Of a stretch of 64,000 nucleotides of DNA, positions 39,852-46,966 are shown piece after piece. The translations under genes were made by a program, and so were the position numbers. The notes under the pieces were generated by a model that was not told the DNA's origin, did no database searches, and worked only from the letters and a program-made list of their open reading frames with translations. Positions within the stretch are counted from its first letter, which is position 1, and every line of letters starts with the position of its first letter. Origin of the DNA: Streptomyces sp. P9-A4 (GTDB lineage Bacteria; Actinomycetota; Actinomycetes; Streptomycetales; Streptomycetaceae); NCBI RefSeq assembly GCF_036634195.1, contig NZ_JAZIFY010000001.1, positions 558,001 to 622,000 on the forward strand, given 5' to 3'.

Positions 39852-42800
39852 CGGTTGTGCCTCATCCTGCTGAGGGCGAGGGCCAGGCCTTCGCGGGCCG
39901 TCACGTGTGCGAGGACCTCCTCCTCGCGGCGGGGGCCGATCAACCGGTTGCAGTGCATGTGCGCGAGGCTCAGCGCGACCGGGGCCCTGCGGTACGGGGC
40001 GAGGGCGGCGCGCAGGGCCGTCAGCGTCTCGGCGAGGGCGGCGCGCGGCGCGGAACCGGCGGCGCCGGAGAAGAGGCCGGCGACGGCCTCCTTCGTGGCG
40101 CGGGCTACCTCCGAGCGCCGGGCCAGGAAGCGGGGGTCGCCGAGCCAGTCGAGGGCCTCCTCCGGGCTGCCGAGCCCGGTGAGGAGGTCGAGGATGCCGA
40201 GCGCGGCCCGCTTGACCACCGGCAGCCCGCCGCCGTCGCCGCCACCCGCCAGCTGCGCCAGCACGCCCGCGCTGTCCGCGTGGAAGACCCGTTCGGCGTG
40301 GCCGAGCGCCGCCGGGCCTCCGTACCGCTCCGTCTCGGGGTCGTACGTGTCGAGCACCAGCCGGTCCGTCAGGCCGACGTCCCGCAGCTCCTCCGCCCAC
40401 TCCCGTACGGCCGGCAGCAGCACCGGCCACAGGGTCTCCGGCTTGCCCCGGAAGCGCAGGCGCAGATGCGGATCGGGGTCCGCGTAGCGGAGGAAGAACC
40501 AGCCTTCGGGCCCGGCGGCGCGCACCGCGTCCGAGTCGACGAGCCGGCTCAGGTGCCGGGAGAGGACCTGGTCCTGGAGGCCTTCGGGGACGTACACCTT
40601 GGCGTACAGCCACTCGCCGCCGGGCAGCACGGCCCGCCGACCGGCGTGCGCCTGCGCGGCGGCTGGCGGCACGGCCGGGGCAGCCGCGGCGCGGGGCCGG
40701 CGGGCGAAGAGCGGGACGACCAGTTCGCAGGCGTGCGGGCCGTCGGGCCCGGCGAACCAGCCCGTGCCGTCCGGGCCGCCGTACCACTCGTTGATCACCA
40801 GGCCCCTCGGCCGCTTCACCTCGTCGTGCAGGACGAGCAGATGGCGCGGGTCGTCGAGGTCGACCGTGACCCGGTTGTCCGCCCGCGCGAGCAGCACGTA
40901 CCGGGGTACCCCGAGGCGCAGTCGCCACCCGGCGACGGCCTCGCGCCAGCCCGGGCCCGTGCCGTCGGTACGGGCGGCGGCGTCCTCGCGCAGCGCGCTG
41001 TCCGGGAGCCAGCGGGCGGGCGCGAGCACGGTGCGGCCCAGCCGGACCCGGGGCAGGGCCGGGGCGGCGGCCCAGGAGCCCCAGTTCCAGGGGGCGCACC
41101 AGTCGTGGCCCTCGTAGCCGAGTTCGAGCAGGAAGCGTGCCACGTACGGCAGATGACCGCTGCCGGGATTGAGCATCGAGTGCGACACCGGGCGCACCGC
41201 CCGGCCCGTCGGCGTGTGGACGATCCACATCCGGTTCAGGTCGGCGTGGACGGCAAGGTCCTCGGGGCGCAGGTCCGTGGTGTCGTCGCGGGCGGCGGAG
41301 GCCGGGACGCCGAGCGGGATGCGGTACGGGAGCAACGGGGGCACGGTGGCGACGTTCGCGGAACGGGCGACGCGGGGCCGGTACGCGACGGTGGCGACCA
41401 GTTCGCCCGTCGGGGCGCGGGGCACATCCGCCGAGGGAGGCCGCACCGGGTCCACCGCCGGGTCCTCGGCGGACCGGCTCTCCGCGTCCACCGCGGACCC
41501 ACCCACCGAGTCCAGAGCGGACCGGCCCGCCTCACCATCTGCGGAACTCCCCGCCGGATCCCCCGCGGACCGGCCCGCCGAGTCCACGTCGGGCCGCCCT
41601 GTCTCACCCTCCGCCGACCGCCCCGCCTCGCCCCCCGCCGACCGGCCCGCCCCGTCCCCCGCCGACTGCCCCGCCAGCCCCTCCGCCCGCGCGACGATCG
41701 CCGCGAGTGCCGCGCCGCCGTCGGCCAGGACCGGTGCGAAGCGGCCGAACGTGGCGCCCGCTCGGGGCGAGCCGGGGTTCGCGCCCAGGACCAGGTGGAA
41801 GTCGCCGGCGAGCAGGGCCTCCCAGCTCCGGGCGGCGAGTTCGGCGCCCAGTTCGAGCGAGGTCGGCACTCCGCGCTCCGGGGCGCTGCCCTCCGTCGAC
41901 TCGCCCAGCGCCTCCAGTGTCGTGTCGTCGAGGACGATCTCGGCGGGGCTGTCCCCGCCCCCGTCCGGGCTCCGCAGGGCCGCCTGCAACAGCTCTCCGA
42001 GGAACTGGTCGCGGCGGCGGCCGTCCGCCGAGGGGGACGTCGGCTCGGCCGGTGTGCCGTCCGCGCCCGCGCCGCTCCGGTAGGACTCGGGGAGGCCGAG
42101 GCCGCGCGCCTCGTCGAGGAGTTCGAGCAGCGGCACGGCCCGCTCGGTGCCGTACCGCTCCAGGAAGGCCAGGTGGTACGCGCGCAGGTGCGGCATGCCC
42201 GGGCGGGTGGCCGTGGTCCGCCAGAGGGCGGCGGCTGCCCGCTCGGCCTGCCGGCCGACCTCGGCCGGCAGGACGAGCCGCGCGTCGAGCCGCAGGTCCG
42301 ACTGGATCAGGTCGTCGGCCTCGCGCAGCGCCCGCATCCGGGCGGTGACCTCGGCGAGCGCCGGGCCACGCCCGGCGGGCGGTGCCGTGTCCAGGGCGGC
42401 GAGCCCGGCACGTATCCCGGCGAGGGCCCGGGGCAACGGGTGGGCGACGCCCGCGAGACGGTCGAGGACGTGGTCGAGCGGGGCCGTGTGGTCGGGCGGC
42501 GGCATCAGGTCGCTCAACAGGAAGCCACCGCCCACCAGTTGCGCCACCGTCCGCTCGACGGTCGCCGCCGGGGCCTGCGGGAAGCTCTCGGCGAGTCCGG
42601 CGACCAGCTCGGGCCAGGCGACCGGCTCGGCGGCGCGCTCCAGGACATGGGCGACGACCGCGCTGGACCGCACGGAGTGCGCCAACTGGTGCTTCCCGCC
42701 GGGATCGTGGTGGTCGACGAGGACCACGCGGCCGTCGCGTACGGTGCGCAGCGGGTTGGCGGTCAGGGCGGCGCGCTCGCGCAGTCCCGGGGTCGTGACG

Positions 42801-43261
42801 ACCTCGTCGGCGAGCAGGCCGTGCAGCCAGGCCGCGTCGGGCCGGCTCGCGCTCCGGTGCGCGTCGCCCACCTCCCGTACGACGTCGGTACCGGTGCCGA
42901 TGTCGGTACCGGCGAGCGCGACGCCCGCGAAGTGGCCGAAGGGGGTGGCCCGGAAGGTGGCACGGAGGCGGTACTTGGTGAGCGAGACGACCGTACGTAC
43001 GAGTCGCCTGCGCTTGGTCGGGGCCCCGGCCCGTACCTTCTCGGCCTCGTCGGCCAGGCTCGGGCTGGCGAGCCGTACCGCCGCGAGGAAGACCGGGTCG
43101 CCCGCGAGCCGCACGACCTCGGCCCGCAGCTCCTCGTCGGAGGCGAAGTCGAGGTCGACGGCGCCGCAAGCGGGGGGCGCGCCGTCGGCGGGTGGCACGG
43201 GGCGGGCGGCGGCGCGCAGCAGCACCGTCCCGGCGGCGTCGAAGATCTCGCTGTCCGTCAC
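39848..43261 (-). CDS. lanB: Full-length class I lantibiotic dehydratase (LanB)
   Basis: 1137 residues from GTG 43261 (GGGGA upstream). The N-terminal glutamylation domain (about 40-720) contains KYRLRATFRATPFGHFAG and, near its end, NVATVPPLLPYRIPLGV and HSMLNPGSGHLPYVARFL. The C-terminal elimination domain (about 815-1120) contains EWLYAKVYVPEGLQDQ, GWFFLRYADPDPHLRLRFRG and LVLDTYDPETERYGG. Both halves are in one polypeptide, so this is a canonical class I enzyme that glutamylates Ser/Thr with Glu-tRNA and eliminates glutamate, not a split thiopeptide-type pair. A 90-residue Ala/Gly/Ser/Asp-rich insert lies at about 525-615. Its target is the precursor at 43396-43542. Confidence 0.92.
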   Translation of the reverse strand: MTDSEIFDAAGTVLLRAAARPVPPADGAPPACGAVDLDFASDEELRAEVVRLAGDPVFLAAVRLASPSLADEAEKVRAGAPTKRRRLVRTVVSLTKYRLRATFRATPFGHFAGVALAGTDIGTGTDVVREVGDAHRSASRPDAAWLHGLLADEVVTTPGLRERAALTANPLRTVRDGRVVLVDHHDPGGKHQLAHSVRSSAVVAHVLERAAEPVAWPELVAGLAESFPQAPAATVERTVAQLVGGGFLLSDLMPPPDHTAPLDHVLDRLAGVAHPLPRALAGIRAGLAALDTAPPAGRGPALAEVTARMRALREADDLIQSDLRLDARLVLPAEVGRQAERAAAALWRTTATRPGMPHLRAYHLAFLERYGTERAVPLLELLDEARGLGLPESYRSGAGADGTPAEPTSPSADGRRRDQFLGELLQAALRSPDGGGDSPAEIVLDDTTLEALGESTEGSAPERGVPTSLELGAELAARSWEALLAGDFHLVLGANPGSPRAGATFGRFAPVLADGGAALAAIVARAEGLAGQSAGDGAGRSAGGEAGRSAEGETGRPDVDSAGRSAGDPAGSSADGEAGRSALDSVGGSAVDAESRSAEDPAVDPVRPPSADVPRAPTGELVATVAYRPRVARSANVATVPPLLPYRIPLGVPASAARDDTTDLRPEDLAVHADLNRMWIVHTPTGRAVRPVSHSMLNPGSGHLPYVARFLLELGYEGHDWCAPWNWGSWAAAPALPRVRLGRTVLAPARWLPDSALREDAAARTDGTGPGWREAVAGWRLRLGVPRYVLLARADNRVTVDLDDPRHLLVLHDEVKRPRGLVINEWYGGPDGTGWFAGPDGPHACELVVPLFARRPRAAAAPAVPPAAAQAHAGRRAVLPGGEWLYAKVYVPEGLQDQVLSRHLSRLVDSDAVRAAGPEGWFFLRYADPDPHLRLRFRGKPETLWPVLLPAVREWAEELRDVGLTDRLVLDTYDPETERYGGPAALGHAERVFHADSAGVLAQLAGGGDGGGLPVVKRAALGILDLLTGLGSPEEALDWLGDPRFLARRSEVARATKEAVAGLFSGAAGSAPRAALAETLTALRAALAPYRRAPVALSLAHMHCNRLIGPRREEEVLAHVTAREGLALALSRMRHNR
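41420..41685. repeat. Low-complexity tandem insert inside lanB
   Basis: Degenerate repeats of about 18-30 nt (for example GCCGACCGCCCCGCC variants) encode AGRSAGGEAGRSAEGETG, SAGRSAGDPAGSS and similar in the middle of the LanB glutamylation domain. The reading frame is kept throughout. Confidence 0.8.
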
Positions 43262-43331
43262 GTGTCCGTCCCCGGTCCGTTCTGTGCGTGCGTACATGTG
43301 TACGTGCGTACGTGGTGGCAGTGGCATGGGT

Positions 43332-43374
43332 GCGCCGGGCGGCGCGGGCCCCGGAGGGCCGTGCCGCCCGGCGC
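43332..43374 (-). terminator. Hairpin between lanA and lanB (attenuator)
   Basis: A perfect 12-bp GC stem (43332-43343 with 43363-43374), extendable inward by several pairs, lies 22 bp after the lanA stop and about 70 bp before the lanB start. In lanthipeptide operons such a hairpin often stops most transcripts, giving abundant precursor and little modification enzyme. No T-run follows. Confidence 0.65.
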
Positions 43375-43395
43375 GCGATCAGCCGGTGGGGCCGA

Positions 43396-43542
43396 TCAGC
43401 AGTGCCAGGACGTGACCGGGCAGGAGAGACAGGTGCCGGTGCCCGTGAAGGACTTGGCCTCCGTCGCCGGGGCGTCCTGGACGACGACCTCCAGGTCGAG
43501 GTCGAGGTCGAACTCCAGCTCTGCGGAAAGTGCGGTCGCCAT
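43396..43542 (-). CDS. lanA: Class I lanthipeptide precursor peptide (LanA)
   Basis: 48 residues, too short for usual ORF cut-offs. ATG 43542 follows a strong GGAGG six nt upstream (TTGGAGGAACAC). The acidic leader (about residues 1-32) contains LEFDLDLDLEV, the F-x-L-D type motif that LanB enzymes recognise. The core (about 33-48) reads TGTGTCLSCPVTSWHC: six Ser/Thr that can be dehydrated and three Cys (38, 41, 48) for up to three (methyl)lanthionine rings. It precedes lanB and lanC in the same direction. The leader cleavage site, and thus the core N-terminus, is inferred; no leader protease or exporter gene is seen in this window. It is close to the FxLD lanthipeptide type but lacks the methyltransferase often found with it. 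Confidence 0.88.
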   Translation of the reverse strand: MATALSAELEFDLDLDLEVVVQDAPATEAKSFTGTGTCLSCPVTSWHC

Positions 43543-43695
43543 GTGTTCCTCCAAGGAATCGCGGTCGCCGAGACGGCCGGGTCGGCCGGCCGCCGTTCAC
43601 GCCGTTGCGCGGACCAAGATCTAGGCGGGCTCGCCAAACCACGACTTAAGAGGGCCTAACCCCGCTCTGACGCCGCTCCCCTCGCACCGAGATCC

Positions 43696-43732
43696 GCAAG
43701 ACCCGGCATAGGCGGCTGCAAGGGCGGCTTTA
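43696..43732 (+). promoter_or_regulatory. Direct repeats two helical turns apart in the divergent spacer
   Basis: GCAAGACCCGGCATA (43696-43710) and GCAAGGGCGGCTTTA (43718-43732) start 22 bp apart and share 10 of 15 positions; TAGAAC at 43731 could be a -10. Spacing in whole helical turns is typical of SARP or OmpR-type activator sites. No regulator gene of the cluster is in the window. The rest of the 43543-43785 spacer shows no further clear signal except AT-rich TAGATCTTGG on the minus strand near 43615. Confidence 0.35.
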
Positions 43733-43785
43733 GAACGCTCGCCAAGCATGGCCGACGTCGCACCCGACGTACGGGAGAGCTGGGA

Positions 43786-45681
43786 ATGGTCGAGAAGACG
43801 GACGACGACGGCACGCTGCGGTCGCTGCACGAGCGGGGCCGGGTGGCCGCCGAGTACCCGCGGGTTCGGGCGCTGGTCGGCGCCACCGACACCGCCGGGC
43901 GGCGCCGGGCGGGCAACCTGCTGGCCCGCGTCGGCCCGGACGCCGTGCTCGCCGAACACCCGGGCACACCGGTGGTGTCGGTGGCCTTCACCGGGCACAG
44001 CACCGTGTCCGGTCTCGTCGCGCCGGTCACCGCCGAGCTGGCCCGGCACGGACTGCTGCTGCGCCCGCACGTGTCCGACTTCGACAGTTACGTCTTCGAC
44101 CTGTCGGACACGGGGAGCGAGCTGTACGCGGCGAAGCCCGACGCCGTCGTGTGCCTGCTGGACGCCTCCGTCGTCTTCGACGAGGTCCCGCTGCCCTGGC
44201 GGCCCGAGGACGTGGCCCGGGTCTTCGACGAGAAGCTGCGGCTGCTCGGCGGGCTCGCCGGCGTGTTCGACGGTGTGGGCCGCGGCACCCTGGTCCTCAA
44301 CACCCTTCCGCTGCCGCGCGAGTGGCCGGCGCAGCTGGTCGCGCTGCGCGACCGGGCGCGGCTCGGCGCGGTGTGGCGGGAGGCCAACGCGCGCCTGCTG
44401 CGCCTGATGGACGAGCACCCCTCGCTGACCGTCCTCGACCTCGACCCGCTGCTCGGCGCGGAGCTGCCGCTGCGCGACGACCGGCTCGGCGTCTACACGC
44501 ACACCGAGCTGTCACCCGAGGCGCAGGCGGCGTACGCGGGCGAGCTCGCCGGCGTGTTCCGCGCGACCGCCGGGCGGGCGAAGAAGGTCCTGGTCCTCGA
44601 CCTGGACAACACGGTGTGGGGCGGGATCCTCGGCGACGACGGGATCGAGGGCATCGAGGTGTCCGGCTCCTACCGCGGCGAGGCCTTCCGCAAGCTGCAA
44701 CGTTCGGCGCGGCAGATCGCCTCGCAGGGCGTGCTGCTCGCCGCGGTCAGCAAGAACGACCTGGAGCCGGTGCGCGAGGTGCTCGGCTCGCACCCGGACA
44801 TGACGTTGCGCGAGGACGACTTCGTCCGCGTGGTCGCCAACTGGCGTCCCAAGCACGACAATCTGCGCGAGCTGGCCGCCGAGCTGAACCTCGGCGTCGA
44901 CAGCTTCGTGTTCGCCGACGACAGTCCGTACGAGTGCGGCCTGGTCACCCGTGAGCTGCCGGACGTCGCGGTGGTCGCGCTCGACGACGAGCCGGCGCTG
45001 CACGTCGAGAAGCTGCTGCGAGACGGCTGGTTCACCGTACGGGACGTCACGGCCGACGATCTGAAGCGCCCCGAGCGGTACCGGGAGGATCTGGACCGCA
45101 AGGACTTCCTGGACAGCTTCTCGTCCCTCGACGACTACCTGCGCGAGCTGGAAGTCCAGGTGCGGTTCGCCGACGCCTCACCCGCAGAACTGGCCCGGGT
45201 CTCCCAACTGACCTTGCGCACGAACCAGTTCAACCTGACCACCGAGCGGCTCCAGGAGGCGGAGGTGGCCGAGCGGGCGGCAGCGCCGGGCTCGCTCGTC
45301 CTGACCATCCGCTCGGGCGACCGGTTCGGCGACAACGGCGTCGTCGGCGCCGTCCTCGCCCACCGCGACGACGACGCCCTCGTCATCGACAACTTCCTGC
45401 TCAGCTGCCGGGTGTTCGCCCGCGGCATCGAGCAGGCCTGCCTGTCGGCGCTGCTCGGCCACGCTCGTGAGCAGGGTCTGAGCACGGCACGGGCCGGCTA
45501 CCGGCCGTCGGCCAAGAACGGCAAGGTGCGGGACTTCTATCCCGCCAACGGCTTCGCGCCGGCCGCCCCGGGCGCCGGCCCCGACAGCTCGCCCGTCCTC
45601 TTCCGTCACGACCTGGCGGACATCACCGCGCCGCCGGAACACGTCCGGCTGACCCTGAGCCTGGGAGGGCTGCACCAGTGA
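43786..45681 (+). CDS. FkbH-like HAD-superfamily acyl transferase
   Basis: 631 residues. An N-terminal region of about 260 residues with VVSVAFTGHSTVSGL precedes the HAD-IIIC domain, with KVLVLDLDNTVWGGILGDDG (nucleophile and acid/base Asp), LLAAVSKNDLEPVREVL and VFADDSPYECGLV. The C-terminal GNAT-like domain has SQLTLRTNQFNLTTERL and DNFLLSCRVFARGIE. FkbH proteins dephosphorylate 1,3-bisphosphoglycerate and load glyceryl onto an ACP. Here the ACP follows with a GTGA overlap, but the usual oxidoreductases for methoxymalonyl-ACP and the KASIII for tetronates are absent, so glyceryl-ACP or lactyl-type loading is likelier. The ATG follows CGGGAGAGC. Confidence 0.9.
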   Translation: MVEKTDDDGTLRSLHERGRVAAEYPRVRALVGATDTAGRRRAGNLLARVGPDAVLAEHPGTPVVSVAFTGHSTVSGLVAPVTAELARHGLLLRPHVSDFDSYVFDLSDTGSELYAAKPDAVVCLLDASVVFDEVPLPWRPEDVARVFDEKLRLLGGLAGVFDGVGRGTLVLNTLPLPREWPAQLVALRDRARLGAVWREANARLLRLMDEHPSLTVLDLDPLLGAELPLRDDRLGVYTHTELSPEAQAAYAGELAGVFRATAGRAKKVLVLDLDNTVWGGILGDDGIEGIEVSGSYRGEAFRKLQRSARQIASQGVLLAAVSKNDLEPVREVLGSHPDMTLREDDFVRVVANWRPKHDNLRELAAELNLGVDSFVFADDSPYECGLVTRELPDVAVVALDDEPALHVEKLLRDGWFTVRDVTADDLKRPERYREDLDRKDFLDSFSSLDDYLRELEVQVRFADASPAELARVSQLTLRTNQFNLTTERLQEAEVAERAAAPGSLVLTIRSGDRFGDNGVVGAVLAHRDDDALVIDNFLLSCRVFARGIEQACLSALLGHAREQGLSTARAGYRPSAKNGKVRDFYPANGFAPAAPGAGPDSSPVLFRHDLADITAPPEHVRLTLSLGGLHQ

Positions 45682-45920
45682 AGAACCTCGACGACTTCCT
45701 CACCCTCGTGGAGAGCGAGATCGGTCTGTCCCTCACGCCCGCGACGGTCGGCGCCGGATTCGACGAACTGCCCGGCTGGGACTCGCTCCACCTGCTGACG
45801 CTGCTGACCGCGATCGAGCGGGAGACCGGGCAGCGGGTGCCGATGACGCAGGTCCTGGAGTCGACCAGCCTCCACGACATCTTCGCGCTCACGGCGGCGG
45901 CACGGACGGTGGGGACATGA
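45678..45920 (+). CDS. Free-standing acyl carrier protein
   Basis: 80 residues; the phosphopantetheine serine is in LPGWDSLHLLTLLTAIE, and ESTSLHDIFAL matches the last helix. GTG at 45678 overlaps the FkbH stop and its own stop overlaps the thioesterase start, so the three are translationally coupled. It should carry the three-carbon unit loaded by the FkbH-like protein. The partner PPTase is plausibly that at 36507-37190. Confidence 0.92.
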   Translation: MKNLDDFLTLVESEIGLSLTPATVGAGFDELPGWDSLHLLTLLTAIERETGQRVPMTQVLESTSLHDIFALTAAARTVGT

Positions 45921-46762
45921 CCGGCGCCTCCGTCGGGTCCGGTACGACCGTGCCGGCCCGCCGGGGCTCGGCCCCGGGCCCGGCCCGTTCGGCGTATCTG
46001 CTGCCCCGGCAGCCCGACCCGACGCGGGCGCCGCTGCGACTGTTCTGCTTCCACCACGCGGGCGGCGCGGCCTCCTCGTTCTCCGGCTGGCAGGAGCGTC
46101 TGGGCGGCGCCGTCGCCGTCGTACCGGTGCAGCTGCCCGGCCGCGAGCACCGGGTCAAGGAGCCCAGGCTGCGGGAGTTCGCGCGGCTCGTCGACGAGCT
46201 CGACGAGGCGCTCGACCCGCTGCTCGACGCTCCCTACGCCTTCTACGGGCACAGCATGGGCGGCATCGTCGCCCACGCGCTGACCCGGCGGCGGATCGAG
46301 CGCGGTCTCACCCCGCCCCGGCAACTCCTCGTCGGGGCCTGCCCGCCGCCGCACCGGCCGCACCTGGACGACGGCGTCCCCCCGCAGCGGCGCACCGACG
46401 AAGAGCTGACGGCATGGATGGCCGGCCTCGGCGGGCTGCCCGAGCTGGTGCGGCGCTACCCGGAGTGGCTCCGGCTCGCCGTCTCCGTGCTGCGCGACGA
46501 CCTGAGCCTCGTGCACAGCCACACCTCCGGCCGGGGCGCCACCACGGCGCTCGACCCGCTGCCGGTCCCGATCCGCGCGCTCGCCGGGTCGAGCGACCCG
46601 CTGGTGACACCACGGCTGGCCGCCGAGTGGGCCCGCCACACGACGGCCGACTTCCGGGTGTTCACCCTGGCCGGCGGGCACTTCTTCCACCGCTCGACAC
46701 CCGGCATCGTCCTCCGGCTGGTCGCCTCGCTGCTCGGCGCCGAGCACAGCGCCCGGTCCTGA
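45917..46762 (+). CDS. Type II thioesterase
   Basis: 281 residues. The alpha/beta hydrolase set is visible: LRLFCFHHAGGAASSF, YGHSMGGIVAHAL (catalytic Ser), RALAGSSDPLVTP (Asp) and LAGGHFFH (His). Such enzymes remove aberrant acyl groups from PKS or NRPS carrier domains. About 25 extra residues rich in Gly/Arg/Pro precede the core. Its start overlaps the ACP stop. The three-gene block FkbH-ACP-TE lies about 200 bp before the PKS. Confidence 0.92.
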   Translation: MTGASVGSGTTVPARRGSAPGPARSAYLLPRQPDPTRAPLRLFCFHHAGGAASSFSGWQERLGGAVAVVPVQLPGREHRVKEPRLREFARLVDELDEALDPLLDAPYAFYGHSMGGIVAHALTRRRIERGLTPPRQLLVGACPPPHRPHLDDGVPPQRRTDEELTAWMAGLGGLPELVRRYPEWLRLAVSVLRDDLSLVHSHTSGRGATTALDPLPVPIRALAGSSDPLVTPRLAAEWARHTTADFRVFTLAGGHFFHRSTPGIVLRLVASLLGAEHSARS

Positions 46763-46774
46763 GGGCGTCGGCCC

Positions 46775-46850
46775 GGGGCCTGAGGGCACCGTCCCGGGTC
46801 CCGAGACCGCCGGTCCGGGTCCCGAGGGCGCCGTCCCGGACCTCGGACCG
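46775..46850. repeat. Short imperfect direct repeats before the PKS
   Basis: Units of about 25-30 nt containing GAGGGC, CCGTCCCGG and GGGTCCCGAG recur about three times between the thioesterase stop and the PKS start. The remaining spacer up to 46966 is C/A-rich with AATTCGGAGACGG ahead of the PKS ATG. Confidence 0.6.
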
Positions 46851-46966
46851 CGCCGTAACCCCACGCCCTGCGCACCCTCCACACCCCCCTCACCCCGCAC
46901 CCCCTGGTCCCCTCCACTCCAGCTCGACCTGAAGCCCCGCACACCGAAATTCGGAGACGGTAGACG

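Noticed and set aside
38181..43542. Thiopeptide or other pyridine-forming RiPP cluster
   Set aside because: LanB is a single full-length protein, a LanC with all zinc ligands is present, and there are no cyclodehydratase or cycloaddition genes.
39575..43624. A 1349-codon open frame on the plus strand over lanB and lanC
   Set aside because: It is antisense to genes with complete family motifs; long frames opposite GC-rich genes are expected, and its text is low complexity without any domain.
43786..45920. Methoxymalonyl-ACP or tetronate cassette
   Set aside because: FkbH and ACP are present, but the acyl-CoA dehydrogenases, O-methyltransferase and KASIII that define those cassettes are missing here.
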